Below the pieces are notes generated by a model. It did no database searches. It saw nothing but the letters and a program-made list of their open reading frames with translations, and had not been told where the DNA came from. Positions 15,049-23,292 of a stretch of DNA of 64,000 nucleotides are shown piece by piece (the stretch's first letter is position 1; each line of letters starts with the position of its first letter). Location of the stretch: contig CAWGNS010000008.1 of NCBI GenBank assembly GCA_963824095.1, forward strand, positions 1,860,001-1,924,000, written 5' to 3'. Made by a program: the position numbers and the translations under genes. The DNA is from JBBDWJ01 sp963824095 (GTDB lineage Bacteria > Acidobacteriota > Terriglobia > Bryobacterales > UBA6623).

Positions 15049-16122
15049 GTGGCTTTTTCTAAGCAAATCGTGAGAATTCTCACTGGCGCGGCGATTGCGC
15101 TGGCTCCGATACTCATGAGCGCTCAATCCGATATTCCCACCGGCCCCGCGGTCGGGCAGAAGATCCCGGCGTTTGAAGCCGTGGATCAGTCGGGGCATCC
15201 GCAGACGTTCGACACGCTGAAGGGCGACAAGGGCCTGCTGCTGCTGTTCTTCCGCTCGGCCGACTGGTGACCCTACTGCAAGGGCCAGCTCGTGCAGCTG
15301 GATCGGAAACGGCAGGAATTCGAGAAGCGCGGCATCAGGATCGCGGCCATCAGCTTTGATCCCGTGGCCGTTTTGCAGAACTTTGCGCAGCGTACCGGCG
15401 TCAAGCTGACGCTGCTCTCCGACCCGCAATCGAAAGTGATCCGGGCGTTCGGCATCCTCAACCAGAGCGTTCCGAAGGACCACCAGTTCTACGGTATTCC
15501 TTATCCTGGGGACTACCTGATCGACGCCAACGGAGTGGTGCAGTCCAAGTTCTTCGAGGAGAAATTCGCGGACCGCTACACAGCAGGAGAAATCCTGGTG
15601 CGGACCCTGGGCGCCGATGCCGGAGGACCTCGCCGGCAGACCGAGACCGACCACCTGACAGTGACGACCTCGGCGAGCGATGAGATTCTGCGCGGAGGCA
15701 ACCGGCTCTCGTTGGTCGCCGAAGTGGATCTCAAGCCCAAAATGCATGTCTACGCGCCGGGGGTCAAGGGCTACATCCCGGTCGACTGGCAGATGGAGGA
15801 GGTCAGCGGCGTTACCAGCTATCCGGTGATCTATCCCGACTCGGAGATGCTGCATCTGCCGGCGATCGATGAGGTTGTGCCGGTGTACCAGGGGCACTTC
15901 AAGATGGTGCGCGATGTGATGATCGGCCAGCCCAACGAAATCCAGCACCTGCTCAACGCGCAGGGCGAACTGGTCATCAAGGGTTCGTTAAGATACCAGG
16001 CCTGCGACGACAAGATCTGCTATCTGCCCAAGACCGTTCCGCTGGAATGGACTTTCCGGTTCGAGGAGCACGACCGGACCCGGGCGCCCGAGGAGATTCG
16101 CCGCAAGCCGGCCGGGCAATAG
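15049..16122 (+). CDS. Selenocysteine-containing redoxin fused to an nDsbD-like domain
   Basis: The frame runs from GTG 15049 (GGAGG 6 bases upstream) and is interrupted only by TGA at 15268-15270 (codon 74). Context is LLLFFRSADW-TGA-PYCKGQL: homologous AhpC/TSA-type redoxins have Cys here (W-C-P-Y-C), so TGA reads as Sec in a UxxC redox motif with C77. A hairpin fitting bacterial SECIS rules follows at once. The full product is 357 residues: signal peptide or anchor (about 1-25), redoxin domain (30-190), then a DsbD-alpha-like domain with C319 and C324 (ACDDKICYLP). It probably reduces peroxides or disulfides in the periplasm. If Sec is not inserted the gene is broken. Confidence 0.8.
15285..15301 (+). 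promoter_or_regulatory. SECIS-like hairpin after the UGA codon
   Basis: CCAGCT (15285-15290) pairs perfectly with AGCTGG (15296-15301) around the loop CGTGC. The loop G at 15292 is the second loop base and lies 22 bases after the UGA. Bacterial SECIS elements need a small apical stem-loop with a G in the first two loop positions at about 16-37 bases from the UGA, so this fits. Confidence 0.65.
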
Positions 16123-16375
16123 CGGCCGCTACGAGCCATGCAACTTTGTCCTTTGCCTATGCCCCATTTGTCTTTTGCCTTTTGTCTTGCCTTGCAGCAA
16201 CCCGGGCAACGAGCGTGAAAACAAAGACAGGGCAAAAAGGCAACGTGGAAAAGGCAAATCCGCCAGGCGTTGGAGGCGATTTGTGGCTCCGGGGGCCATG
16301 GCTCCAGAGGGTTCGCGCCTCTGGGCCAAGCCGAACCTGTCGGGGCCGTCTCCTACCGGCCCGGCCTCGATCGCA
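16123..16375. other. Low-complexity intergenic repeat
   Basis: Between the selenoprotein gene and iolB a pyrimidine-rich run built on TTTGTCTTTTGCC (16142-16197) is followed by a purine-rich run built on GGCAAAAAGGCAACG (16219-16262), so the two halves can pair loosely. Similar AAGGCAAAGGGCA text recurs at 39817-39870 and in the 3' end of hisB. No gene is seen. Confidence 0.5.
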
Positions 16376-17194
16376 TCACCTTTCTTTGATCCACGAGTAG
16401 CGCGGATCGTCCGCCCAGGCGCCGTATTTGCGCCCGTCGCCGGCAAGCGCCCAGGTGTAGTTGAGGGTATAGCCGGGAAACGCCACCACCGGATGGTAGC
16501 CCCGCGGGATGATCACCGTATCGCCGTCCTGCACGGCGATGGCTTCATCGAAGGCTTCGCGGTCGTCGGCCGGGTCCGAATAGACGCGCATAAACCCGAA
16601 GCCCTCGCGTGGCTCGAGCTGAAAGAAGTACACCTCTTCCATCGGGACTTCGGCAGGCGGGTTGCTGCGGTCGTGCTTGTGAGGCGGGCAACTCGACCAC
16701 GAGCCGGGCTCGTTGATGGTCTCGCCGACGATTAGGTGCGCGGCGTCGACATTGTCGGCAATGTGGGTATGAACCGTGCGCTGCCAGTTGCCGCGGCCAA
16801 CGCGTAGCGTCATCGCCTGGTCGCGGCTGATGAATCGCGGCGGGACGCCCGCCTTGCCCACCGCTCCCGAGACGCTCAGCCGCGCCGTCTCGCCCAGTAA
16901 GGTAATCTTCAGGCTGGAGTTGGCGGGAACATAAAGCATGTCGCCGACCTCGCGCAGCGACGGCCGCGGCTGCGTATCGATCGTCAGGTCTCCGGACGAC
17001 GAGCGCACGTGGGCCCGGACCGGTCCCGAATAGACGTCGACGGCCAACTCTTCTTCGCCGCTCTCGACGGAGAACTCCTTCAGCGAGCCTCCCAGTTCCA
17101 CCACCCGCAGCGAGAGATGCTTGAGCTGGTTGCCCCGTTCGACAATAGGGTAGATGCCCGGGCCTTGGAACGGAGATCGAGTGTGCAGATTCAC
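16376..17194 (-). CDS. iolB: 5-deoxy-glucuronate isomerase
   Basis: A 272-residue bicupin. IolB converts 5-deoxy-glucuronate to 5-dehydro-2-deoxy-gluconate in myo-inositol breakdown. Recognisable blocks are the NINEPGSWSSCPPHKHD-like segment (here TINEPGSWSSCPPHKHD, about 158-174, metal-binding histidines), EVYFFQLEPREGFGFMRVYSD and IIPRGYHPVVAFPGY..NYTWALAG. Length fits the family. No other iol gene is in the window. It is divergent from the KDPG-type aldolase across 131 bases, so the two may share a regulatory region, and its product may feed a sugar-acid route outside the window. Confidence 0.92.
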   Translation of the reverse strand: MNLHTRSPFQGPGIYPIVERGNQLKHLSLRVVELGGSLKEFSVESGEEELAVDVYSGPVRAHVRSSSGDLTIDTQPRPSLREVGDMLYVPANSSLKITLLGETARLSVSGAVGKAGVPPRFISRDQAMTLRVGRGNWQRTVHTHIADNVDAAHLIVGETINEPGSWSSCPPHKHDRSNPPAEVPMEEVYFFQLEPREGFGFMRVYSDPADDREAFDEAIAVQDGDTVIIPRGYHPVVAFPGYTLNYTWALAGDGRKYGAWADDPRYSWIKER

Positions 17195-17325
17195 GGCTTT
17201 TCCTATTTACTTTGCGAGAAGGGTTTGCGGCTCAGGGCGGCCTGCCCCGCACGAAGGCGACCGGGCCGTTTGTGCCCGGCACGATTCCTCTGGTAGTTTA
17301 ACGACTTGAAGGTTCCGTCGTCACC

Positions 17326-17979
17326 ATGAACAAACAGCGTACCCTGAATTCCCTTCTCGAGATCGGTATCGTGCCCATTGTACGGGCCGACTCGACCGAA
17401 AAAGCCTTGCGGGCCGCACAGGCCATTGGCCGTGGCGGGCTGGCCGCCCTGGAAGTCACCATGACCGTCCCCAAGGCGATCCAGGTGATCGAGAAGGTGG
17501 CCGACGAGTTCGGCGATACGATGCTGGTCGGGGCGGGTTCGGTGCTCGATGCCGAGACGGCGCGCGCCTGCATGTTGGCGGGGGCGGAGTTTTTCGTGAC
17601 CCCGTCGCTGAACGCAAAAACGATCGAGATCTGCCACCGCTACGGCAAGGTCGTGCTGCCCGGGGCGTTGACCCCCACCGAAGTGTTGACGGCCTGGGAG
17701 GCCGGGGCCGATATGGTCAAGATCTTCCCGTGTGGCAACCTGGGTGGGCCGAAATACATCAAGGCGCTCAAGGCGCCGCTGCCGCAGGTGCTAATGGTGC
17801 CCACCGGAGGCGTATCGCTCGACAACACGGCCGAGTTTTTGAAGGCCGGAGCCAGCGCGGTGGCGGTAGGCTCGGAACTGTGCGACAAGCAGGCCATGGC
17901 CGACGGCCGCTACGAGGTGATCGAGCAGAACGCCCGGCTGTTCCTCGAAGCCGTGCAAAAGGCGCGCGCCGCCCGTTAG
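17326..17979 (+). CDS. eda: KDPG/KHG-type aldolase
   Basis: A 217-residue class I aldolase that splits 2-keto-3-deoxy-6-phosphogluconate (or 4-hydroxy-2-oxoglutarate) into pyruvate and an aldehyde. The Schiff-base lysine is K132 in ADMVKIFPCG, the general acid-base E43 is in LEVTMTVP, and R20 in PIVRAD binds carboxylate. The position equivalent to Arg49 of the E. coli enzyme (LEVTLR) is Thr47, which could change substrate preference. The family match is firm, the substrate less so. It is divergent from iolB. Confidence 0.85.
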   Translation: MNKQRTLNSLLEIGIVPIVRADSTEKALRAAQAIGRGGLAALEVTMTVPKAIQVIEKVADEFGDTMLVGAGSVLDAETARACMLAGAEFFVTPSLNAKTIEICHRYGKVVLPGALTPTEVLTAWEAGADMVKIFPCGNLGGPKYIKALKAPLPQVLMVPTGGVSLDNTAEFLKAGASAVAVGSELCDKQAMADGRYEVIEQNARLFLEAVQKARAAR

Positions 17980-18008
17980 AGGCCGCCGCCAGTGGCCGCC
18001 AACCACGA

Positions 18009-18033
18009 GTAGAGACAGGCGCTCCCGCCTGTC
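18009..18033 (+). repeat. Solo end of the MITE-like repeat
   Basis: GTAGAGACAGGCGCTCCCGC continues into CTGTC and differs by one base from the end at 58961-58985. The following CCGCCGCGCAGCGGCGG is a second palindrome. No partner end is found nearby, so this is a fragment or a single terminal repeat. Confidence 0.6.
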
Positions 18034-18185
18034 CCGCCGCGCAGCGGCGGCAGAGGGCCCAAAAAAGTTGTGCCTTCCGCGGGTGGCTGGCGCAGATCGA
18101 TAAAGGCCGCAGGTCTGGAAAAGCACCGGTCCGGCTCTAGCGGACTAAGGCCCCACGCAGACGCGCGGCTTGGTTTTGCAACTCC

Positions 18186-19271
18186 TTGATAACCGGCATC
18201 CTAGCGCAGCTTCCTCCCAAAGCTCCCGTGGTGGTGATCCGCCTGCGGTCGCTGGGCGACACCGTGCTCACCACCCCGGCGCTGACCTTGCTTCACCAAG
18301 CCCGGCCCGATCTGCGCATTGTGGCCGTGGTCGAGCGGCCTTTTGACACGCTTCTCCACGGCAATGGGGCCGTTTCGGGAGTTTTTAGCGTGTCGGGGGC
18401 GGCGGGGATCGGGGAAAGGGCGAATCTTCTCAAGGAGATCCGCCACCTCAAACCGCAGCTTTGCCTGAACCTTCACGGCGGCTCGACCAGTGCCTGGCTG
18501 ACGGCGCTGTCGGGGGCGCCGTTCCGTGCTGGTTTCGCCCACTTTCGGATGCGTTTCGCCTATAACGTGTTGATTCCAAGGGCCCAGGAGATTCTCGGGC
18601 GCGATCCCGCCAACCAAGTGCACACCGCCGAGCACCTGGCCGCGGCAATCTTCCACCTGGGTGCGCCGCCAACGGCGATACCGCGCGCGAGCCTTCCCGA
18701 AGGAGCTCCCCCGAGCGGGGTCCCGCGGCCCTACGCCGTGCTGCACGTCACCGCTGCATACCCCACCAAGCAATGGTCGGCTGAGCGCTTCCGGCAGACG
18801 TCGGAGTACCTGCGCGCCAGGGGACTCGAGCCCATTATTCTCGCCGGGCCGGGCGAAAAGGCGATTTTTTCAGAATTCCCCGACCTGCGCTGCTTTGCTG
18901 GGAGGCCCCTGCCTTGGGTGCAATCCCTGATCGCCAGAGCCAGCCTGTTTGTGGGCAACGATTCGGGCCCCGCCCACATCGCCGCCGCTTTCGGGGTGCC
19001 GGCGGTCGTGATCTTCGGATCCTCAAATTCCACGGTTTGGCGGCCCTGGCAGACCCCCCACGCGGTCGTCGAAACCCCCTGGGACTGCAAGCCCTGCCCG
19101 GGCGACCGCTGTTATGCTTTTGACAAGCCGCGTTGTATCCTTTCGGTGGAGGTCGAGGCGGTCTGCGCCGCGATCGAGCGCTTGCTGTCCGAAATGCCTC
19201 ATAATCAAGGGGATGCCGCTGCTTCGGAAGGTCCTTCCCGGCCCCATACCGACATTCTGCCCCCGCTATGA
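18186..19271 (+). CDS. Glycosyltransferase family 9 (heptosyltransferase-like)
   Basis: A 361-residue GT-B enzyme of the lipopolysaccharide heptosyltransferase family. The N-terminal block VVVIRLRSLGDTVLTTPAL (residues 15-33) is the family start, and the C-terminal sugar-nucleotide domain has SLFVGNDSGPAHIAAAFGVPAVVIFGSSNSTVWRPW with the usual D-S-G-x-x-H. It ends CKPCPGDRC..C, a cysteine-rich tail common to these proteins. It probably transfers a core sugar, perhaps heptose, onto lipid A. TTG 18186 is the longest start without a good ribosome site; GTG 18228 is an alternative. It overlaps the MsbA-like gene by 4 bases. Confidence 0.88.
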   Translation: MITGILAQLPPKAPVVVIRLRSLGDTVLTTPALTLLHQARPDLRIVAVVERPFDTLLHGNGAVSGVFSVSGAAGIGERANLLKEIRHLKPQLCLNLHGGSTSAWLTALSGAPFRAGFAHFRMRFAYNVLIPRAQEILGRDPANQVHTAEHLAAAIFHLGAPPTAIPRASLPEGAPPSGVPRPYAVLHVTAAYPTKQWSAERFRQTSEYLRARGLEPIILAGPGEKAIFSEFPDLRCFAGRPLPWVQSLIARASLFVGNDSGPAHIAAAFGVPAVVIFGSSNSTVWRPWQTPHAVVETPWDCKPCPGDRCYAFDKPRCILSVEVEAVCAAIERLLSEMPHNQGDAAASEGPSRPHTDILPPL

Positions 19272-21082
19272 CTGAGTTGCGCCAACTGTTGCGCTATGCG
19301 CGGCCCTACATGCATCGGATCGTCACGGCCGTTGGGCTGATGGCGATCGTCGGCGCCTGCCATGGACTGGTGGCGGTGCTGATCGAGCCCGTGTTTGACC
19401 GCGTTCTCAACCCACAGTCGCCCGAAGCCCCCGTGCTGCTCTACAAAGCCCCTTTCCTGGGGGCGGTCTATCTCAACGATCTGCTGCCCAGCACGATCCA
19501 CAACGTCTGGACGATGGTCGCCGTCGGTATCCTCGGGGCATTCATTCTCAAAGGCCTTTGCGATTTTTGGGGCAACTACCTGGTGAACTACGTCGGCTTC
19601 GCGGCCGTTCGCGACCTGCGCAACGACGTCTATGAGACCGTGCTCTACCAGTCGCCGGCGTTCTTTCAGAAACGGCACACCGGCAAGCTGATCTCGTCGC
19701 TGATCAGCGACATCGAGAAGATTCAACTGGCGCTCTCGCACATCCTGGCGGACTTTCTGCGGCAGATCTTCATCGCCGTGGCCCTGTTGTGGGTGCTGCT
19801 GCAGACCGACTGGAAGCTGGCGGCGGTAAGTCTCACCGTGCTGCCATTCGTGCTGCTGCCGACCTCGCGCATCGGCCGGCTGATCCGCGCCACCTCGCGC
19901 CGCGCGCAAGACGATTTGGCCGACATGACCCAGATCTTGCAGGAAACCATCTCCGGCAACCGCGTGGTGAAGGCCTTTGGGATGGAGAGGTTCGAGATCG
20001 GCCGCTTTCGGGAGGCCGCCGAGCGGCTGTTTCGCAGCAACCTGAGCTACGTCCGCCAGCAGGCCGTCTCCTCGCCCCTGATCGAGATTTTCGGCGCCGT
20101 AACCATCGTCGCTCTACTGACTTACGTGCGCGACCAAGTCAAGGCCGAGCAAATGACGGCCGGTCAATTTACGACGTTTGTAGTTGCATTGCTGATGCTC
20201 TACCAGCCCGTGAAACGCCTCAACGGCATCTACAACATCTTCCAGCAAGCGCTTGGTTCGGGGCAGCGCGTGTTGGAGTATGCCTCCCACCAGCACGATG
20301 TGCCGGAGGCGCCCGATGCGGTCGAAATGCCGCCGTTTTCGCGCGCGGTCGAGTTTCAGGGCGTCTCGTTTCGCTATCCCGACAGCGGCGAGGCGGCTTT
20401 GGGCGAGGTCAACTTCGAGGTCAAGGCGGGGGAGGTCGTGGCGATCGTGGGGGCGAGCGGAGCGGGCAAGACGACGCTGACCAACCTGCTGCCGCGCTTT
20501 TTCGATCCCGGCGACGGCCGCATTCTGATCGACGGCCAAGATATACGGGCGCTGACCCTGAAGTCGCTGCGCGATCAGATCGCGATTGTCACCCAGGAAA
20601 CGTTTCTGTTTGACGATACGGTGGCGAACAATATCGCCTACGGCCGTCCCGACATCCCGCGCCACGCGGTGGAGGAAGCGGCCCGCACCGCCATCGCGGC
20701 CGAGTTCATCGAGGCGATGCCCGAAGGTTATGAGTCGCACCTGGGCGAGCGGGGCCAGCGGCTCAGCGGCGGCCAGCGGCAGCGGATCGCCATCGCGCGG
20801 GCGGTGATTAAGAACGCCCCCATCCTGATCCTCGACGAAGCCACCTCGCACCTCGACAGCGAGTCGGAACGGCTGGTGCAGAAAGCCCTCGGAAACCTGA
20901 TGCAGGGCCGCACCGTGATCGTCAGCGCTCACCGCCTGTCGACGATTCGCAGCGCGGACAAGATTGTGGTTCTCGAGGCCGGCCGCATTGTGGACATCGG
21001 CAAGCACGACGGCCTGCTACGCACCTGCCCCCGTTATCGCCGGTTATTCCAGTTGCAGTCGTTCGAAGAGGTCCGGGGGTAG
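19268..21082 (+). CDS. msbA: MsbA-like lipid A/lipid flippase ABC transporter
   Basis: A 604-residue half transporter: six membrane segments in the first ~320 residues, then a nucleotide-binding domain with Walker A GASGAGKTT (about 394-402), Q-loop in IVTQETFLF, signature LSGGQ (about 499), Walker B ILILDEATS (about 518-526) and the H-loop SAHRLST. This layout and the coupling to a GT9 glycosyltransferase indicate export of lipid A-core, as MsbA does, working as a homodimer in the inner membrane. Other lipid substrates cannot be excluded. Overlap with the upstream gene is ATGA. Confidence 0.9.
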   Translation: MTELRQLLRYARPYMHRIVTAVGLMAIVGACHGLVAVLIEPVFDRVLNPQSPEAPVLLYKAPFLGAVYLNDLLPSTIHNVWTMVAVGILGAFILKGLCDFWGNYLVNYVGFAAVRDLRNDVYETVLYQSPAFFQKRHTGKLISSLISDIEKIQLALSHILADFLRQIFIAVALLWVLLQTDWKLAAVSLTVLPFVLLPTSRIGRLIRATSRRAQDDLADMTQILQETISGNRVVKAFGMERFEIGRFREAAERLFRSNLSYVRQQAVSSPLIEIFGAVTIVALLTYVRDQVKAEQMTAGQFTTFVVALLMLYQPVKRLNGIYNIFQQALGSGQRVLEYASHQHDVPEAPDAVEMPPFSRAVEFQGVSFRYPDSGEAALGEVNFEVKAGEVVAIVGASGAGKTTLTNLLPRFFDPGDGRILIDGQDIRALTLKSLRDQIAIVTQETFLFDDTVANNIAYGRPDIPRHAVEEAARTAIAAEFIEAMPEGYESHLGERGQRLSGGQRQRIAIARAVIKNAPILILDEATSHLDSESERLVQKALGNLMQGRTVIVSAHRLSTIRSADKIVVLEAGRIVDIGKHDGLLRTCPRYRRLFQLQSFEEVRG

Positions 21083-21157
21083 GGTATCCTTGGAGATTCC
21101 GCCGGGAGCGTTGCGGTGCGGTTACCACCTGCCGCGTTCGGGGCCGGTGAGAGCACT

Positions 21158-22057
21158 ATGGCAGCCAGCATGACGGGCTATGCCCGGGTTCAGTCGGAGG
21201 GCGAAGACTTGTCGCTGACGCTCACGGTGCGCAGCGTCAATCACCGTTTTCTCGACCTTCAGCTACGGGTTCCGCCCGAAATCGAAGCGCTGGAGGGCCT
21301 GATCCGGCAGCACATCAAGCAGCAGATTACGCGCGGCCAACTGCAGATTTCCGCCTCGCTCCGCTGGCGACGCAAGGCCGAGCAGTTGCGGGTGAACCGG
21401 CCGCTGGTCGAGGCTTACCTGGCGAGCTATCGCGAGTTAGCCCAACAGCAAGGGATCACCGCGGAGCCCGACCTCAACGCCGTGCTGCGAATTCCTGGGG
21501 CGTTAACGCTCGACGAGGCGGAAATCGAGGATGCGCAGCGGTCCATGCTGCAAGCCGCGTTGATGGACTGCCTGACCCGCGCCACCGAAGAGCTGGTGCG
21601 GAATCGGCAGCGCGAAGGGGAGGGCATTGTCGCCGACCTTCGCGAGCGGGGCCTCGGAATCCAGCGCGAGACCGAGCGGCTGGCCGAGTTGCTGCCCAAC
21701 GTGGCCGCCAAGTTCCGGCAGCGGATCGAGCGGCGGCTGGGGGAGTTGCTCGGAGACGTGCCGCTCGACCCGCAGCGGGCGCTGCAGGAAGCCGCCATCC
21801 TGGCCGATCGCACCGATATCAGCGAGGAGTTGCAGCGGCTTAAGTCCCACGCCGAGCGGCTGCTGGAGATGCTGGAAGACGGCGCGGAGTTGGGCAAGCA
21901 GATCGATTTCCTGGCCCAGGAGATGAACCGCGAAACCAACACGATGTTGTCGAAAACCACGCCGCTGGGCCACGAAGGGCTGGAATTCACCGACGCCGCC
22001 CTGCGCGTGAAGGCCGAAATCGAAAAGATCCGGGAACAGGCCCAGAACCTGGAATAG
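21158..22057 (+). CDS. yicC: YicC family endoribonuclease
   Basis: A 299-residue protein with the family N-terminus SMTGYARVQSEGEDLSLTLTVRSVNHRFLDL and C-terminus DFLAQEMNRETNTMLSKT..EIEKIREQAQNLE. YicC/RicE proteins are endoribonucleases conserved next to gmk in many bacteria, and gmk follows here after 13 bases. ATG 21158 has GGTGAG 6 bases upstream; the frame extends upstream to 21116 without support. ATG 21170 (MTGYARV) is a second possible start. Confidence 0.92.
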   Translation: MAASMTGYARVQSEGEDLSLTLTVRSVNHRFLDLQLRVPPEIEALEGLIRQHIKQQITRGQLQISASLRWRRKAEQLRVNRPLVEAYLASYRELAQQQGITAEPDLNAVLRIPGALTLDEAEIEDAQRSMLQAALMDCLTRATEELVRNRQREGEGIVADLRERGLGIQRETERLAELLPNVAAKFRQRIERRLGELLGDVPLDPQRALQEAAILADRTDISEELQRLKSHAERLLEMLEDGAELGKQIDFLAQEMNRETNTMLSKTTPLGHEGLEFTDAALRVKAEIEKIREQAQNLE

Positions 22058-22070
22058 TCGTTAGCCAGCT

Positions 22071-22709
22071 ATGCCGCTCGTTTTCATCATCTCGGCGCCG
22101 TCAGGCTCGGGAAAATCCACGCTCGTCAAGCGGTTGATGGAGAGCGACCCGACGCTCGACTTCTCCACGTCGGTGACGACCCGGCGCCCGCGACGCGACG
22201 AGGTGGACGGCGAGGCCTACCATTTCCTCAGCGTCGAGGAGTTCAACCGCCTGCGCGACAACGGGGATTTGCTGGAATGGGCCGAGGTTTTCGGTAATTT
22301 TTACGGGACATCGCGCTCTGTGCTGGACCGCGCCCTCCAGAGTGGGCACGACCTGATCCTGGACATCGACGTGCAGGGTGCGGGACAATTAAGGGAGAAG
22401 CTGCCGGAGGCGGTGACCGTTTTCATCCTGCCTCCTTCCCGCACCGAGTTGGAAGCGCGGCTGCGCCATCGATCTTCCGATCCCGACGAGGTCATCGAGC
22501 GCCGGCTCCGGGATGCCAGCCGCGAAGTTCGCAACTACAAAGAGTACGACTATATTCTCGTGAACGACCAGTTGGAAGCGTCGTTCGAGACGCTGCGCGG
22601 TATTTTGCTGGCCGAGCGCTGCCGCAAGTACCGTGTCGAAGAGTTGATCAAGTCCATCCTGAGCAGTTTCGAGGCCGAGACCGTAAATAATGAGCAAGAG
22701 AAAAGTTGA
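22071..22709 (+). CDS. gmk: Guanylate kinase
   Basis: The 212-residue enzyme phosphorylates GMP to GDP. The P-loop is SAPSGSGKST (K15), the GMP site includes SVTTRRPRRDEVDGEAYHF, then EWAEVFGNFYGT, and ILDIDVQGAGQ gives the Walker B-like aspartates; the lid region is LRHRSSDPDEVIERRL. It lies between yicC and rpoZ, the classic yicC-gmk-rpoZ order, and its last 20 bases overlap the start of rpoZ. Confidence 0.96.
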   Translation: MPLVFIISAPSGSGKSTLVKRLMESDPTLDFSTSVTTRRPRRDEVDGEAYHFLSVEEFNRLRDNGDLLEWAEVFGNFYGTSRSVLDRALQSGHDLILDIDVQGAGQLREKLPEAVTVFILPPSRTELEARLRHRSSDPDEVIERRLRDASREVRNYKEYDYILVNDQLEASFETLRGILLAERCRKYRVEELIKSILSSFEAETVNNEQEKS

Positions 22710-22995
22710 AAAGATCGAAGAGAAGATCGTGGAGACCGAAGGCAAGCCGCCCGATCAGGCTTGGTTCATCCCCAGCGATGAAGAACGCAGCATCTACCGG
22801 TTTATCATCGCCGGGGCGAAGCGCGCGCGGCAATTGCAGGGCGGCGCCCGGCCGCTGATCTCGACGACCTCGCGCAAACCGACCAAGATCGCCATGGAAG
22901 AAGTGCGGCGCGGCGAGATTGCGGTTGAGATCGGGCCCGATCCGGAAAAAGAAGCGATTGCGGCGGCAGCCGCGGCGAAAGCGGCCGAAGAGTAG
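22690..22995 (+). CDS. rpoZ: RNA polymerase omega subunit
   Basis: A 101-residue small subunit that helps assemble RNA polymerase. Conserved segments are SIYRFIIAGAKRARQLQGG (about 34-53) and RKPTKIAMEEVRRGEI (about 62-77). The C-terminus is alanine-rich and likely disordered. Its start lies inside the end of gmk (20-base overlap), and the pairing with gmk confirms it. A perfect 12-bp inverted repeat (23041-23070) follows 45 bases after the stop. Confidence 0.93.
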   Translation: MSKRKVEKIEEKIVETEGKPPDQAWFIPSDEERSIYRFIIAGAKRARQLQGGARPLISTTSRKPTKIAMEEVRRGEIAVEIGPDPEKEAIAAAAAAKAAEE

Positions 22996-23040
22996 GCCGG
23001 CAGCGGCCACAGGCAAGACCACCCGAAAAGCCGCTGGCAG

Positions 23041-23070
23041 ATATCCTGCGGGCCTAGCCCCGCAGGATAT
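23041..23070. terminator. Strong hairpin after rpoZ
   Basis: ATATCCTGCGGG (23041-23052) and CCCGCAGGATAT (23059-23070) form a perfect 12-bp stem with the 6-base loop CCTAGC. There is no T run on either side, so it is not a canonical intrinsic terminator, but its place between convergent rpoZ and GH88 genes suits transcript end formation or stabilisation. Confidence 0.45.
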
Positions 23071-23101
23071 TCCCGGCGCCAGCGGCGCGCGCATTCTCCT
23101 G

Positions 23102-23148
23102 GCTCGGCAGCTTCCTTTGCCGAGCGGCTCGACGGCTTCCAGTCGAGC
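23102..23148 (-). repeat. Twin hairpins with a shared GGAAGC loop
   Basis: GCTCGGCA (23102-23109) with TGCCGAGC (23118-23125), and GCTCGAC (23127-23133) with GTCGAGC (23142-23148), are two perfect stems one base apart. On the minus strand the loops are AAGGAAGC and TGGAAGCC, sharing GGAAGC. They would lie in the 3' untranslated region of the GH88 gene. Confidence 0.5.
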
Positions 23149-23292
23149 GACCCATCCTTTTACAGCCCAGTTCCCCGACGCGCCTGGCTGAGGCGCTTCG
23201 CCCTCTGTTGTGTGGACCGGGCCCGCGGGCTCGCGCCAGGGGCCCCGGTTTCGCTGGACCCGGCCATCGAGCTGGCGCTAGTGAGCCGCAGG

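Noticed and set aside
15292..16122. Reading the second part of the redoxin as a separate gene starting after the TGA
   Set aside because: It would begin inside the redoxin fold, lacks a ribosome site and an ATG/GTG at a domain boundary, and leaves an upstream peptide cut exactly at the active-site position.
16376..17194. An inositol catabolic operon around iolB
   Set aside because: Neighbouring genes are not iol genes; only iolB is present in the window.
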